Of a stretch of DNA of 64,000 bases, positions 8,642-17,306 are shown piece after piece. A program made the position numbers and the translations under genes. Under the pieces are notes generated by a model. That model was not told where the DNA came from and made no database searches. It saw only the letters and a list, made by a program, of their open reading frames with translations. The stretch is taken from positions 4,018,501 through 4,082,500 of the forward strand of contig NZ_CP135921.1 of NCBI RefSeq assembly GCF_032397745.1, written 5' to 3'. Numbering within the stretch: the first letter of the stretch is position 1; each line of letters starts with the position of its first letter. The DNA is from Bradyrhizobium prioriisuperbiae (GTDB lineage Bacteria > Pseudomonadota > Alphaproteobacteria > Rhizobiales > Xanthobacteraceae).

Positions 8642-10009
8642 TCACGCCGCCGATTTTTCCGTCGATTTTTCCGTGGATTTCTGCTCGATTTGGTGCGGCA
8701 GCACGATGCGCACGGTCAGTCCGTGAGGTTTGCGGTCGTGCAGCGACAGCACGCCGCCATGGGCCTGGGTGATGGATTGCGCGATCGACAGGCCGAGACC
8801 GAAGCCGCCCTCGTCCATGTTGCGGGCGGTGTCGCCGCGGACGAAGGGTTCCAGCATCGCGGCCTTGCGCGCATCGGCGATGCCAGGGCCGTCGTCCTGC
8901 ACCTCGATGACGGCATACTCGCCGACCACCTCGACCGCGATGGTGACGTTGGCGCCGAACTTGACCGCGTTCTCCACCAGGTTGGTGACGGCGCGCGACA
9001 GCTCGTCCGGCCGCGCGGTGATGGTGAGCTGGGCCGGCCCGCGATAGACGATGGTGTGGCCGAGGTCGCTGAACTGGTCGCAGATCTGATGCAGCAAGGC
9101 GGAGAGATCGACCAGCGTCATCCGCTCCACGGTATGGTCGTTGCGCAGGAACGACAGCACGGATTCCAGCATCGAGCGCATCTGGTTCAGGTCCCGCAGC
9201 ATGTGGTTGCGTTGGGTTTCGTCCTCGATGAACTCGGAGCGCAGCCGCAGGCGGGTGATCGGCGTGCGCAGGTCGTGGCTGATGGCGGCAAGCATCTGCA
9301 TGCGGTCGTTCATCAGTGCGGTGATGCGTTCGCGCATGCGGTTGAGCGCGCGCGCCGCCGCTCGGATTTCCGCCGGTCCGCTCTCCGGCAGCGGGGACGC
9401 CTCGCCGTTCAGGCTGAAACTCTCGGCGGCCTTGGCAAATGCGGAGAGCGGGGCGCTCAGCGTCCGCATCGCCCACAGCCCGAGCACGGTGATGCTGGCG
9501 ATGATGAACACCAGCGTCGTCATCCAAGGGCCGAACAGGTGCAACTGCCGTCCCGGGCCGAGCCGGGCCGTGAGCACGGCGCCGTCGGGCAGACGGATCC
9601 CGACATGATCCGGATGCGCTTCGCCGGGCAGCATGAACACGCTGAAGCCCGGGCCGATATGGTGCGGATAGCCGGGCGGCAGCGGAGTGGGGGGATCGAT
9701 CGCGTCGGCGTCCGGCGCCTTGAAGTCCGGCGGCTGGAGCTCGAGGGCGAGCTGCGGAAATGCGCCATTGATGGCCTCGATCAGCCGAGGCCGCTCAGCG
9801 GCGGGCGTTGCACTGATCAACTGCGCCATCGGTCCGATTTCACGGCGCGGGCGTTCGTGCGGTGGCGGTTCGCCCGGCGGGGCGTGGAGGAAAAAAAATC
9901 CGCCGATGAGGAAATGGATGACGATCGGCGAGATGATGACAAGCGCCGCGATCTGGCCACTGATGCGGCGGAAGGAAAAGAACGCGAGCAGTTTGCGGAC
10001 CGCGATCAC
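8642..10009 (-). CDS. Sensor histidine kinase, EnvZ-like
   Basis: 455 residues. A membrane span at about 18-41 and another at about 162-182 enclose a proline-rich periplasmic domain. A HAMP segment (180-232) leads to the phospho-accepting His245 in AAISHDLRTPITRLRLRSEF, then NLVENAVKFG, DDGPGIADA and GGFGLGLSIAQ of the ATPase domain. It starts with GTG, whose GTGA overlaps the stop of the upstream response regulator by four bases, so the pair is translationally coupled. The C-terminus carries a repeated STEK-STEK tail. The family is that of osmolarity/envelope sensors; the signal is unknown. Confidence 0.9.
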   Translation of the reverse strand: MIAVRKLLAFFSFRRISGQIAALVIISPIVIHFLIGGFFFLHAPPGEPPPHERPRREIGPMAQLISATPAAERPRLIEAINGAFPQLALELQPPDFKAPDADAIDPPTPLPPGYPHHIGPGFSVFMLPGEAHPDHVGIRLPDGAVLTARLGPGRQLHLFGPWMTTLVFIIASITVLGLWAMRTLSAPLSAFAKAAESFSLNGEASPLPESGPAEIRAAARALNRMRERITALMNDRMQMLAAISHDLRTPITRLRLRSEFIEDETQRNHMLRDLNQMRSMLESVLSFLRNDHTVERMTLVDLSALLHQICDQFSDLGHTIVYRGPAQLTITARPDELSRAVTNLVENAVKFGANVTIAVEVVGEYAVIEVQDDGPGIADARKAAMLEPFVRGDTARNMDEGGFGLGLSIAQSITQAHGGVLSLHDRKPHGLTVRIVLPHQIEQKSTEKSTEKSAA

Positions 10010-10728
10010 GCGGGCTCCACCACGGGCGTGAACAGGTAGCCGCCGGAACGAACCGTCTTGATGATGCCGCTCTGGTCGGGGCCGCGCTCCAGCTTGCGGC
10101 GGATGCGGCTGACCAGCACGTCGATGCTGCGCTCGAACGAGCCGGCGGCGCGTCCCTGGGTCAGGTCGAGCAGGTTGTCGCGCGACAGCACCCGGCCCGG
10201 ACGTTCGCAGAACGCCTGCAGCAGATCGAATTCGGCGCTGGTGATGGCGACGCGCGCGCCTTCGGGGTTGCGCAGCTCGCGCAGCCGCAGGTCGATGTTC
10301 CAGCCGAGGAAGGTCAGCGCGGTGGCGCCCTTGGTCAGGTTGGCAGTCAGCGCCGCGGCCTGCCGGCGCAGCACCGCGTTGATGCGGGCCAGGAGCTCGC
10401 GGGGGTTGAACGGCTTGCCGAGATAATCGTCGGCGCCCATTTCGAGGCCGAGAATGCGGTCGACGTCCTCGCCGCGCGCGGTCAGCATGATGATCGGCAA
10501 TTGCGACTGCGAGCGCAACCGGCGGCAGAGGCTCAGGCCGTCCTCGCCCGGCAGCATCAGATCGAGCACCACGAGGTCGACGCGGCTGTCGGCGAGATGC
10601 CGGTCCATTTCGCGGCCGTCGGCGGCGACCGCCACGTTGCAGGCATTGGCGCGCAGGTAACGGGCAATCAGCGCGCGGGTCTCGCGATCGTCTTCGACGA
10701 CCAGAATCTGGGGGGCAGAAGGGGCCAT
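10006..10728 (-). CDS. OmpR-family DNA-binding response regulator
   Basis: About 240 residues. The receiver domain has the acidic pair in VVEDDRET, the phospho-acceptor Asp in LVVLDLMLPGEDG, the conserved Thr in IIMLTAR and the Lys in YLGKPFNPRELL. The C-terminal winged helix shows LTSAEFDLL-like ITSAEFDLLQAF, SRDNLLDLTQGR and RRKLE...IKTVRSGGYLF. I start at the ATG of 10728 (MAPSAPQILVVEDD), with AGGA about ten bases upstream; the longer in-frame start at 10779 lacks support. It is cotranscribed with the EnvZ-like kinase. Targets unknown; an unrelated Ser-rich protein gene diverges from it. Confidence 0.92.
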   Translation of the reverse strand: MAPSAPQILVVEDDRETRALIARYLRANACNVAVAADGREMDRHLADSRVDLVVLDLMLPGEDGLSLCRRLRSQSQLPIIMLTARGEDVDRILGLEMGADDYLGKPFNPRELLARINAVLRRQAAALTANLTKGATALTFLGWNIDLRLRELRNPEGARVAITSAEFDLLQAFCERPGRVLSRDNLLDLTQGRAAGSFERSIDVLVSRIRRKLERGPDQSGIIKTVRSGGYLFTPVVEPA

Positions 10729-10921
10729 GATGAAATCCTGTTGATCACCCTTTGCCGCATGATTCTGCGGCGCGCGCATGATCTTTTTTGTTTCGAAGTA
10801 TTTCCAAATCTCCGGTCGTAACGTGCCGCAACAGCTTGCCCCGGCCGTGGCAATCTCTCGTTAAGCATACCCCGCCTAGCGTTGTCTCGTGTTTTTCGCG
10901 TGATTTTCCCCGGAGCCTGTC

Positions 10922-11449
10922 ATGACCTCGATTTCCGCTGCCTCCACCGGCAGTTATCTTTCGCCACTCGATCTTCTGAAGCAGCAACTGCAGTCCGAGG
11001 TCGCCTCGGGCAAGGTCTCGTCCGCCGACCAGGACGCGCTGTCTTCGGCGCTGGACGATATCGATTCCGCGCTGACCAGCCAGCGTCAAGCCGATGGTGC
11101 CGGCAGCAAGCCGCCCGGGGATCTTCAATCCAAGATCGACGACCTGATCGCGGGGGAAGTCTCCAGCGGCAAACTGACCAGCGATCAGGCCACCGAACTG
11201 AAGACCGTGTTCGCCGATGCATTTGCGAACGGTGGTCCCGGCGGTCCGCCGCCACCGGACAGCAGTACCGCCAGCGACAGTTCGTCGTCGACCGACAGCA
11301 CGTCCAGCACCAGCAGCACCGAGGAACTGCTGAAAAAATTGCTCGAGGCCCTGCAGGAGTCGCTGTCGCAATCTTCGTCCTACGGTGCGAACGGCAGCGG
11401 CAGCAGTTCGTCGTCGTCCACAGCGCTGCTGGTCGATTTCAAAAGCTGA
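10922..11449 (+). CDS. Hypothetical Ser-rich protein with an internal duplication
   Basis: 175 residues with no family I can name. The N-terminal two thirds hold two copies of one motif: QSEVASGKVSSADQDALSSA (about residues 24-43) and AGEVSSGKLTSDQATELKTV (about 76-95). Each is preceded by an amphipathic helix and followed by a DD/AD-type acidic end, a spacing reminiscent of EF-hand-like or SHOCT-like helical pairs, though no calcium loop is present. The C-terminal third is a PPPPD turn followed by runs of Ser and Thr, a short LLKKLLEALQESL helix and more Ser. No signal peptide. GGAG lies in front of the ATG. Divergent from the response regulator gene. Confidence 0.7.
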   Translation: MTSISAASTGSYLSPLDLLKQQLQSEVASGKVSSADQDALSSALDDIDSALTSQRQADGAGSKPPGDLQSKIDDLIAGEVSSGKLTSDQATELKTVFADAFANGGPGGPPPPDSSTASDSSSSTDSTSSTSSTEELLKKLLEALQESLSQSSSYGANGSGSSSSSSTALLVDFKS

Positions 11450-11455
11450 CGGGCA

Positions 11456-12997
11456 TCACAACGCCGGCAGCGTCGAGACTATGACGTTTGCGGTGCCGGC
11501 GGTCTCCGTGATCACCCGCAGCGTGTCGTCGTCGAACGCGACGCCGACCAGGCGGATGTCGTTGATGCCGAGGTCGACACGCACGCCATCGCCGCCGTCG
11601 CGGAAATCCGACAGCGCCGCGTCGATCTTCTGCTTGGCGTTGGCGGCGAACGGCTTGAGGTCGATGCTGGCCTTGTCCGCCAGCATGGTCCGCAGATAGG
11701 GCTCGGCGGCGCGGGCGGCGGCGCCGAGCAGGCCGAAAGCCGCCTGCGATTCCACCGCGAGCTCGATGTCGGTCAGCCGCAAGGTCTGCTGCTGCTGATC
11801 GAGCAGCGGGCGGCCCCAGACATGCACCGTTGCCTGCGCGCCGAAATTGAAGAAACTCTTGGTCTCGTTGGCGTCGACGTCGAGCGAGATCAGCAGCCGG
11901 TCGCCCGACGGCACCACGGTGGCGTTGCGCACCGTCACCGCCACCGGGCCGCTGCCGTCCTCCGGCAAGGTGCGGCCCTTCAATTGCGCATTGATGATCT
12001 TGTTGACCTCGGTGAACGGCAAGTCGATCGGCACGCCGATGTTCATGCTGCCGGTCTCGATCGGCGGTACGATGTCGAGCAGGGCCGGGAACGGGCAGTT
12101 CGGCGTGGTCTTGCTGGACAGGATACGGGTTTCCGCCTCGACGCCGATGCTGAGGATGACGCTGGACGCATCGACCCGCGGCTGTGCCGCGATTGCCTTG
12201 GTCGGCCGCAGTTCGAGAAACAGATCAGGCATGCCGGGCGCGGCGCGCGGCAGCGGGATCGAGCGGCACATCTTGGCCCATTCGCGCCGCGCGTTCTGCT
12301 CGATGATCGGATCGCTGCGCACCCGCTGCTGCATGGCGGCGACCTGTTCGCCGACCAGCTTGTCCATCACCGGCTTGACCTGTCCAGGCACGCCGATGCG
12401 GATGCCGCCGGCGGTAACACCCGTGTCGTTGATGTTGACCTGCGCGGTGATGTTCGGCTCGACGCGCCAGCGCTCGGTCAGCAGCGGCTTTGAGGTCATC
12501 GTTACATTGCCGCGAATGTCGGCATTGGCGTTCAGCGCCTTGATCGAGATGTTGCCGAGCTGTTTGCCGATGTTGCCGCCGATCAGGTTGCCGAGCGCGT
12601 TGCTGGCGTTGTTCGACAGCGAGCCGGTCACGTTCAGCTTGCCATTGAGCGGCGTCGACAGCGTCAACTGATTCGACGCGCCGGTCGCCACGATCGGGCC
12701 GCGTTCCACGGTCCAGTTGATATCGGCGTTCTGCAGGATCTGGCCGACCGGATTGTCGGCCTTGCCGGCAAAATTGCGCGGCGCCGTGCGATCCACCGCA
12801 ATGCGGATCGCGCTGATGGCGACGGCGACGGGTGCGATGATCTTCGAGGGCCGGGCCGGCGGCGGCAGCCGCGGCAGCTTGACCAGCTTCGGTGCGGCGC
12901 TGCCCGGCGGCGGCGAGATCCAGTTCATGACCTTGAGGCTGACCACGAACGAGACGGCGAGGGCCGCCAGTCCGAACAGCAGTATCTTGACGCGCAT
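11456..12997 (-). CDS. DUF4403 family envelope protein
   Basis: 513 residues beginning with one hydrophobic anchor (ILLFGLAALAVSFVVSLKV), then a Pro-rich stretch and a long beta-rich body with NADINWTVERGP, LNGKLNVTGSL, WRVEPNITAQVNIND and VTVRNATVVPSGDRLLISLD. This pattern matches DUF4403, proteins of unknown function that look like two tandem lipid-binding-type (BPI-like/TULIP) domains facing the periplasm. The stop lies seven bases from the end of the convergent Ser-rich gene. Function not established for the family; an envelope role is inferred only from the anchor. Confidence 0.75.
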   Translation of the reverse strand: MRVKILLFGLAALAVSFVVSLKVMNWISPPPGSAAPKLVKLPRLPPPARPSKIIAPVAVAISAIRIAVDRTAPRNFAGKADNPVGQILQNADINWTVERGPIVATGASNQLTLSTPLNGKLNVTGSLSNNASNALGNLIGGNIGKQLGNISIKALNANADIRGNVTMTSKPLLTERWRVEPNITAQVNINDTGVTAGGIRIGVPGQVKPVMDKLVGEQVAAMQQRVRSDPIIEQNARREWAKMCRSIPLPRAAPGMPDLFLELRPTKAIAAQPRVDASSVILSIGVEAETRILSSKTTPNCPFPALLDIVPPIETGSMNIGVPIDLPFTEVNKIINAQLKGRTLPEDGSGPVAVTVRNATVVPSGDRLLISLDVDANETKSFFNFGAQATVHVWGRPLLDQQQQTLRLTDIELAVESQAAFGLLGAAARAAEPYLRTMLADKASIDLKPFAANAKQKIDAALSDFRDGGDGVRVDLGINDIRLVGVAFDDDTLRVITETAGTANVIVSTLPAL

Positions 12998-13237
12998 GAG
13001 GTCCCCGGTCGTGTGACGGTACGAAGATTAGAAGGTTGCACAGGGATAGGGAACCGGGTTGTGGCGGCAACATGACGGTGTGGCGGCGGGCCCCGTTCAA
13101 TGTGCCGGCGAAGTTTGCTGAATCTTAAGCGGGTCCATGGCCCGGAGATGGCGGGCTTGTCCTGTTGGCGGTTGGCAGAACGATACAACCGCGGTTAGTT
13201 TGCGGATGGATTCACCCGCATTCTGAGTTTGCTGAAA

Positions 13238-13930
13238 ATGATGCTGAAGCCGTTCGGTCGCGAGATCTGGATCGCGGATGGATCGGCCGTGTCGGTGGCC
13301 GGCTTTCATTATCCGACACGAATGGCCGTCATTCGATTGTCTGACGGAGGTCTTTTTGTCTGGTCGCCGATCCAGCTTCCGGACAGCCTTCGTGTCGAGG
13401 TCGATGCACTTGGCGATGTCCGCTATCTGGTCTGCCCCAATTCGCTGCACCATGTGTTTGTCGATGACTGGCGGCGCGCCTACGCCGGCGCCAGGCTCTA
13501 CGCTGCCCCGGGTTTGCGGGAGAAGCGGAAGGATATCCGCTTCGACGGCGATCTGGGCGATGGAGCGATCGCTGAGTGGGCCAACGATATCGATCACGTT
13601 GTGGTGCCAGGCAATCTCATCACCACCGAGGTGGTGTTTTTTCACCGCAGCAGTGGCACCGTGCTGTTCACCGACTTGATCCAGCAGTTTCCCGCCAACG
13701 CGTTCTCCGGCTGGCGAGCAGTTGTTGCGCGACTGGACCTCTTGGTGAGCCCGGAGGGCGCTGTGCCGCGAAAGTTTCGTCTGGCGTTTACCAGTCGCCG
13801 GGCCGCGCGTGCTGCACTCGCGCGTATTCTGGCGTGGCCCGCCGAGAGGGTGCTGATGGCACATGGAACTCCCGTCCAGGAGGACGGGCAGGCTTTCATC
13901 GGCCGCGCGTTTCGCTGGCTGACCGGGTGA
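13238..13930 (+). CDS. DUF4336 family protein (metallo-beta-lactamase-fold relative)
   Basis: About 230 residues. The course GREIWIADGSAVSVAGF, TRMAVIRLSDGGLFVWSPI, VRYLVCPNSLHHVFVDDW, TEVVFFHRSSGTVLFTDLIQ and RVLMAHGTPV follows DUF4336, which has the layout of a beta-lactamase-fold hydrolase with altered metal ligands. NSLHH stands where HxHxDH would be, and the final MAHG is kept. No signal peptide. The start is one of two adjacent ATGs (13238 or 13241); TTG at 13229 is also in frame. No enzymatic activity is established for the family. Confidence 0.7.
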   Translation: MMLKPFGREIWIADGSAVSVAGFHYPTRMAVIRLSDGGLFVWSPIQLPDSLRVEVDALGDVRYLVCPNSLHHVFVDDWRRAYAGARLYAAPGLREKRKDIRFDGDLGDGAIAEWANDIDHVVVPGNLITTEVVFFHRSSGTVLFTDLIQQFPANAFSGWRAVVARLDLLVSPEGAVPRKFRLAFTSRRAARAALARILAWPAERVLMAHGTPVQEDGQAFIGRAFRWLTG

Positions 13931-13956
13931 TGTCGATAGCCTGCACCTCAGACGGG

Positions 13957-13988
13957 ATAAAAAAATGGCGCGGACCAGCCGCGCCATT
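13957..13988 (-). terminator. Rho-independent terminator of the L,D-transpeptidase gene
   Basis: On the minus strand a perfect stem ATGGCGCGGC / GCCGCGCCAT-type hairpin is followed at once by a run of seven T (the A-run at 13959-13965 on the plus strand). It lies about 45 bases past the stop of the L,D-transpeptidase gene. Confidence 0.85.
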
Positions 13989-14033
13989 GGAAGTCTTGGG
14001 AGGAAAGTCTTGGGAGGAAATTGCGTTGCGCGA

Positions 14034-14747
14034 TCAGCCCTGCCGGCCGGAAGCGCTTTCGGCGCGGCGTTCGATCGGCATCACCACGACCTTGGTGCCG
14101 ACATGAGCGCGTGAATAGAGATCGGTGACGTCCTCGTTGGTCATGCGGATGCAGCCCGAGGAGACGCGGCCGCCGATGGTCGAGGGATCGTTGGTGCCGT
14201 GAATGCGATAGATGGTGCCGCCGAGATACATCGCGCGGGCGCCGAGCGGATTGTGCGGGCCGCCGGCGACAAAGCGCGGCAGGTAAGGCTGACGCGCGAT
14301 CATCTCGGACGGCGGCGTCCAATTCGGCCACTCGGCCTTGCGGGTGATCGACTGGGTGCCCGACCAGGTGAAGCCCTGGCGGCCGACGCCGATGCCGTAA
14401 CGAATCGCGCGGCCACCGCCGAGCACATAATAGAGATAGGTGTTGCCGGTATCGATCACGATGGTGCCGGCGGCTTCGCGGGTCTGGTAGCCGACGATCT
14501 GGCGCTTGAAGCGCTCGGGCGTCTCGGCTGTCGTGGCCTCGTCGTCAGCCTCGATCTGCGGGGTGGCCTGCGGCATGACGGGTGCCGGTGCCGCGTAGAC
14601 AGGCAGCGGCAACGGCAAGAACGGAAACAGCAGCGGCTGCGCTGCGTTCGCCGATCCGGAAATCAAAAGACCAAGTGCAAGAGCGCCCGCGGTTAGACCG
14701 AGGCGACGTCCGTTCTTTGCTGTCAGCAAACCATCCAGATTGAACAT
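14034..14747 (-). CDS. L,D-transpeptidase (YkuD domain), exported
   Basis: 237 residues: a signal peptide or anchor (GALALGLLISGSANAAQ), a Pro-rich linker, then the YkuD catalytic domain from about residue 85. The signature HGTNDPSTIGGRVSSGCIRM carries the catalytic His at 183 and Cys at 199. The domain also has GQTYLYYVL-like NTYLYYVLGG and PRFVAGGPHNPLGARAMYL. Such enzymes make 3-3 peptidoglycan cross-links or attach proteins to the wall, acting in the periplasm. AGGGAGA lies seven bases before the ATG, and a strong terminator follows. Rhizobiales usually carry many paralogs, so no specific gene symbol is given. Confidence 0.93.
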   Translation of the reverse strand: MFNLDGLLTAKNGRRLGLTAGALALGLLISGSANAAQPLLFPFLPLPLPVYAAPAPVMPQATPQIEADDEATTAETPERFKRQIVGYQTREAAGTIVIDTGNTYLYYVLGGGRAIRYGIGVGRQGFTWSGTQSITRKAEWPNWTPPSEMIARQPYLPRFVAGGPHNPLGARAMYLGGTIYRIHGTNDPSTIGGRVSSGCIRMTNEDVTDLYSRAHVGTKVVVMPIERRAESASGRQG

Positions 14748-14877
14748 TTTAAGTCTCCCTGCCTTTCCTTTTGGTCTTGGCAGGGGAAGTGAAGGTTCAA
14801 ACGATACCCGCGATCATGCAAACGAAAGCGCACCGCGCTCCGAATGCTGGATTTCGGAATGCCGAATCTCTGGCCGC

Positions 14878-14961
14878 CTAGAACAGGCCCAGGATGATCG
14901 CGCCCACAAAGGCGAGCGCCGCATACGCAACAACGAGGTTCAACCGGCCGGTGAAGGTCAT
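14878..14961 (-). CDS. 27-residue single-span membrane peptide
   Basis: A short ORF starting MTFTGRLNL and continuing as one hydrophobic helix (VVAYAALAFVGAIILGLF) to the C-terminus. The ATG has a near-ideal AGGGAGA Shine-Dalgarno seven bases upstream, which decides in favour of this start over the long in-frame extension. A positively charged N-terminus followed by one span to the end is typical of small inner-membrane regulatory peptides. It stands alone between the L,D-transpeptidase and the extensin-like gene. Function unknown. Confidence 0.7.
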   Translation of the reverse strand: MTFTGRLNLVVAYAALAFVGAIILGLF

Positions 14962-15190
14962 GGCGATCTCCCTGTTCCGATCATTCGCATGCGCGAGATA
15001 ACCGCATGCCCGGACCGAGGAAACGGCACGACAAAAAGAGTGTGGCCAAAGCCATTCCTGGAGTCCGGCGCCTGTCAACGCCGAAGCCGCCAAAAGGTTG
15101 CATCAAAAGGTGTCCCGGCGATTATGGTAAAAAATCCATGAAAACAATGCGTTGAAGAGTCTTTAAGTAAATTCGACGAACGTGCGCGGC

Positions 15191-16429
15191 ATGACGCGCG
15201 GAGTTCGTTTGTATCTCGTCGGCTCCATCGTCCTTGTGTCGCTGGCTGGCTGCGGCCGTGGTTTCATGACCGCGGAGCGGGAACCCTGGCGACGCGAGGC
15301 CGAAATGGCATGCCTCAAGTCGGGTGCGGTGCATGAGACCGCCAATCTGGTCCGGATCAATCCGATCAATGGCCCGGGTATGTGCGGCGCCGACTTCCCA
15401 TTGAAGGTCGCTGCGCTGGACAGCGGCGGGACGCTCGGCTTTGCCGATGAATCGATGCGGCCCCCGGGAGGCATTCCTACGGGACGGTCGCAGCCGCGCT
15501 GGCCGATTTCGCAGGCGCCGCAGCCCGCGCCGCAGCAATATCCGTCATCCCAATACCCCTCATCCCAATATCCCTCGTCGGACGGAGCCTCCTATCCCGC
15601 GCCGCAACGTGGCGCAGCGATGTCCTCCCAGGGGCCCGTGCCGCTGAATGCGCCGGGCGTCGAGCCGGCCGAGAATGACATCGACCTGCCGCCGGATGGC
15701 GCGCCCGACACCGAGCCGCCGCAGCAGCGTTATTCTCAGCCGACGTATTCTCGCGCGGCGCCGGCCGAGCCGTCGCTGCCGCGGCTGGGACCGGCCCAGG
15801 GATCGCAGGTGGCCTCCGTCGGGCCGGTCGCGGTCAAGCCCGCAGCGACATTGGCGTGTCCGATCGTCTCGGCGCTCGACAAATGGATGGTGGATACGGT
15901 GCAGCCCGCCGCGCTGCGCTGGTTCGGCGCGCCGGTGGCCGAGATCAAGCAGATCTCCGCCTATTCCTGCCGCGGCATGAACGGCAATTCCAACGCGCAC
16001 ATCTCCGAGCATGCCTTCGGCAATGCGCTGGATATCGCTGCGTTCACGCTCGCCGACGGGCGGCGCATTTCGGTCAAGGACGGCTGGCGCGGGCTTGCGG
16101 AAGAGCAGGGCTTCCTGCGCGATGTGCAGGGCGGCGCCTGCCAGCTGTTCAACACCGTGCTGGCGCCGGGCTCGAACGTCTATCACTACGATCACATTCA
16201 CGTCGACCTGATGCGCCGCTCCAGCGGCCGGGTGATCTGCAAACCGGCGGCGGTATCGGGCGAGCAGATCGCGGGGCGGGCGGCGCCACGTACCGCCTAT
16301 GCATCGGAGCCGGGCGTGACCGGCTCGATCTCCAGCCGGCTGCGCCGCGTCTTCTCCAACAAGCCGTTGTCCAAGGAAGACGAAGCGACCATCGAGGACG
16401 AGTCGCGGATCAAGGATTCCGGCCGCTGA
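15191..16429 (+). CDS. Extensin-like (LAS-type peptidase fold) lipoprotein
   Basis: About 412 residues. The signal peptide ends in a lipobox, LVSLAGC, so it should be a lipoprotein. A low-complexity middle part has a tandem QYPSS repeat (about residues 116-132) and Pro/Gln-rich sequence. The C-terminal extensin-like domain carries a LAS-peptidase style zinc site: SEHAFGNALDIAAF (His and Asp) and YHYDHIHVDL (His). Such domains are thought to cut peptidoglycan peptides. The ATG at 15191 is preferred over GTG at 15182; neither has a good ribosome site. It may act with the neighbouring L,D-transpeptidase in wall remodelling; that is inference from proximity. Confidence 0.85.
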   Translation: MTRGVRLYLVGSIVLVSLAGCGRGFMTAEREPWRREAEMACLKSGAVHETANLVRINPINGPGMCGADFPLKVAALDSGGTLGFADESMRPPGGIPTGRSQPRWPISQAPQPAPQQYPSSQYPSSQYPSSDGASYPAPQRGAAMSSQGPVPLNAPGVEPAENDIDLPPDGAPDTEPPQQRYSQPTYSRAAPAEPSLPRLGPAQGSQVASVGPVAVKPAATLACPIVSALDKWMVDTVQPAALRWFGAPVAEIKQISAYSCRGMNGNSNAHISEHAFGNALDIAAFTLADGRRISVKDGWRGLAEEQGFLRDVQGGACQLFNTVLAPGSNVYHYDHIHVDLMRRSSGRVICKPAAVSGEQIAGRAAPRTAYASEPGVTGSISSRLRRVFSNKPLSKEDEATIEDESRIKDSGR

Positions 16430-16450
16430 TGGGGGGGGGCCGGGCGGGGA

Positions 16451-17095
16451 TCAGCCCTTCGGCTTCGCCTGATAGGCAGCGAGGAATATCCGCACGGCGC
16501 TGTCGATCACATAGGCGATGCGTTCCGGGGTCGGTGAGGGCCCCGCCTGGAGCACGAACGGCAGGAACAGCGTCGCCTGGCAGCATTTCAGGAATTGTTC
16601 GGCGGCCAGTTCGTGGTCGGCGATGTCGAGCAACCCGAGCTTGCTTTGCGCGGCGAGGTATTGCGCCAGCCGGTTGATGCTGCCGGCGATGATGGTCGAG
16701 TAATAGCGCCGGCCGATATCCGGCATCCGTTCCGCAATGGCCATCACGGTCCGGACCGCCGATCCGCCCTCGGGGCGGCATAGCAGTTCCATATAGGCGG
16801 TGCCGTAGTTCGCGAGCGAGCCGGCGACGTCGTGATTGTCGAGGTCCAGGTCGTAGCCGATGCAGCCATGGATCCGCGCGATCTCCTCGACGATCGCCTC
16901 GAACAGCGCGGTCTTGTCGGCGAAATAGACATACAGCGTGCCCTTGGAGACGCCCGCGGCCTTGGCGATTTCCCCCATGCTGGCGGCATCGAACCCCATG
17001 GTCATGAACATCCGGCGGGCGCCGTCCAGGATCTGGCGGCGTTTCGAGGATTCCTCGTCGGCTGGGTGAACGGTGAGCACGGCGGGAATTGTCAT
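16451..17095 (-). CDS. TetR-family repressor of the adjacent EmrAB efflux genes
   Basis: 214 residues. The N-terminal helix-turn-helix reads RRQILDGARRMFMTMGFDAASMGEIAKAAGVSKGTLYVYFADKTALF, the classic TetR pattern. The C-terminal ligand domain is of the TetR_C type with YYSTIIAGSINRLAQYLAAQ. The ATG has AAGGTCC upstream. The gene diverges from the EmrA-like gene, and a 21-bp near-perfect palindrome of the TetR-operator type lies between them, so it most likely represses both itself and the pump until a toxic compound binds. Confidence 0.93.
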   Translation of the reverse strand: MTIPAVLTVHPADEESSKRRQILDGARRMFMTMGFDAASMGEIAKAAGVSKGTLYVYFADKTALFEAIVEEIARIHGCIGYDLDLDNHDVAGSLANYGTAYMELLCRPEGGSAVRTVMAIAERMPDIGRRYYSTIIAGSINRLAQYLAAQSKLGLLDIADHELAAEQFLKCCQATLFLPFVLQAGPSPTPERIAYVIDSAVRIFLAAYQAKPKG

Positions 17096-17195
17096 CGAAT
17101 CAGGACCTTAACGGAGTTGTCGGGCAGCCTCTCAACAGCATGTCTCGCCCGAACGACCATTTAAAGACGCCTTGGGGTGTTCTAAACAAACTATA

Positions 17196-17216
17196 TTGAC
17201 CGAACCGTTCGGTCAA
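17196..17216. promoter_or_regulatory. TetR-type operator
   Basis: Half sites TTGACCGAAC and GTTCGGTCAA are exact inverted repeats around a single central C. The site lies in the divergent gap, 101 bases upstream of the TetR ATG and 90 bases upstream of the EmrA ATG. The TTGAC arm also resembles a -35 element, so binding would block RNA polymerase. The GACCGAACGGTC-like core is common for TetR repressors of efflux pumps in rhizobia. Confidence 0.85.
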
Positions 17217-17306
17217 TGATACTGGATTATCCGTGGGTGCAGTGCAGCGCCGATCAATAGGCCTCTCCGCTTGGCCGCGATGGCGTAGGATAATGAGGAG
17301 GCCTTG

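Noticed and set aside
15520..15600. Short repeats ATCCCAATA(T/C)CC in the extensin-like gene
   Set aside because: They encode the QYPSS protein repeat and need no separate DNA-level explanation.
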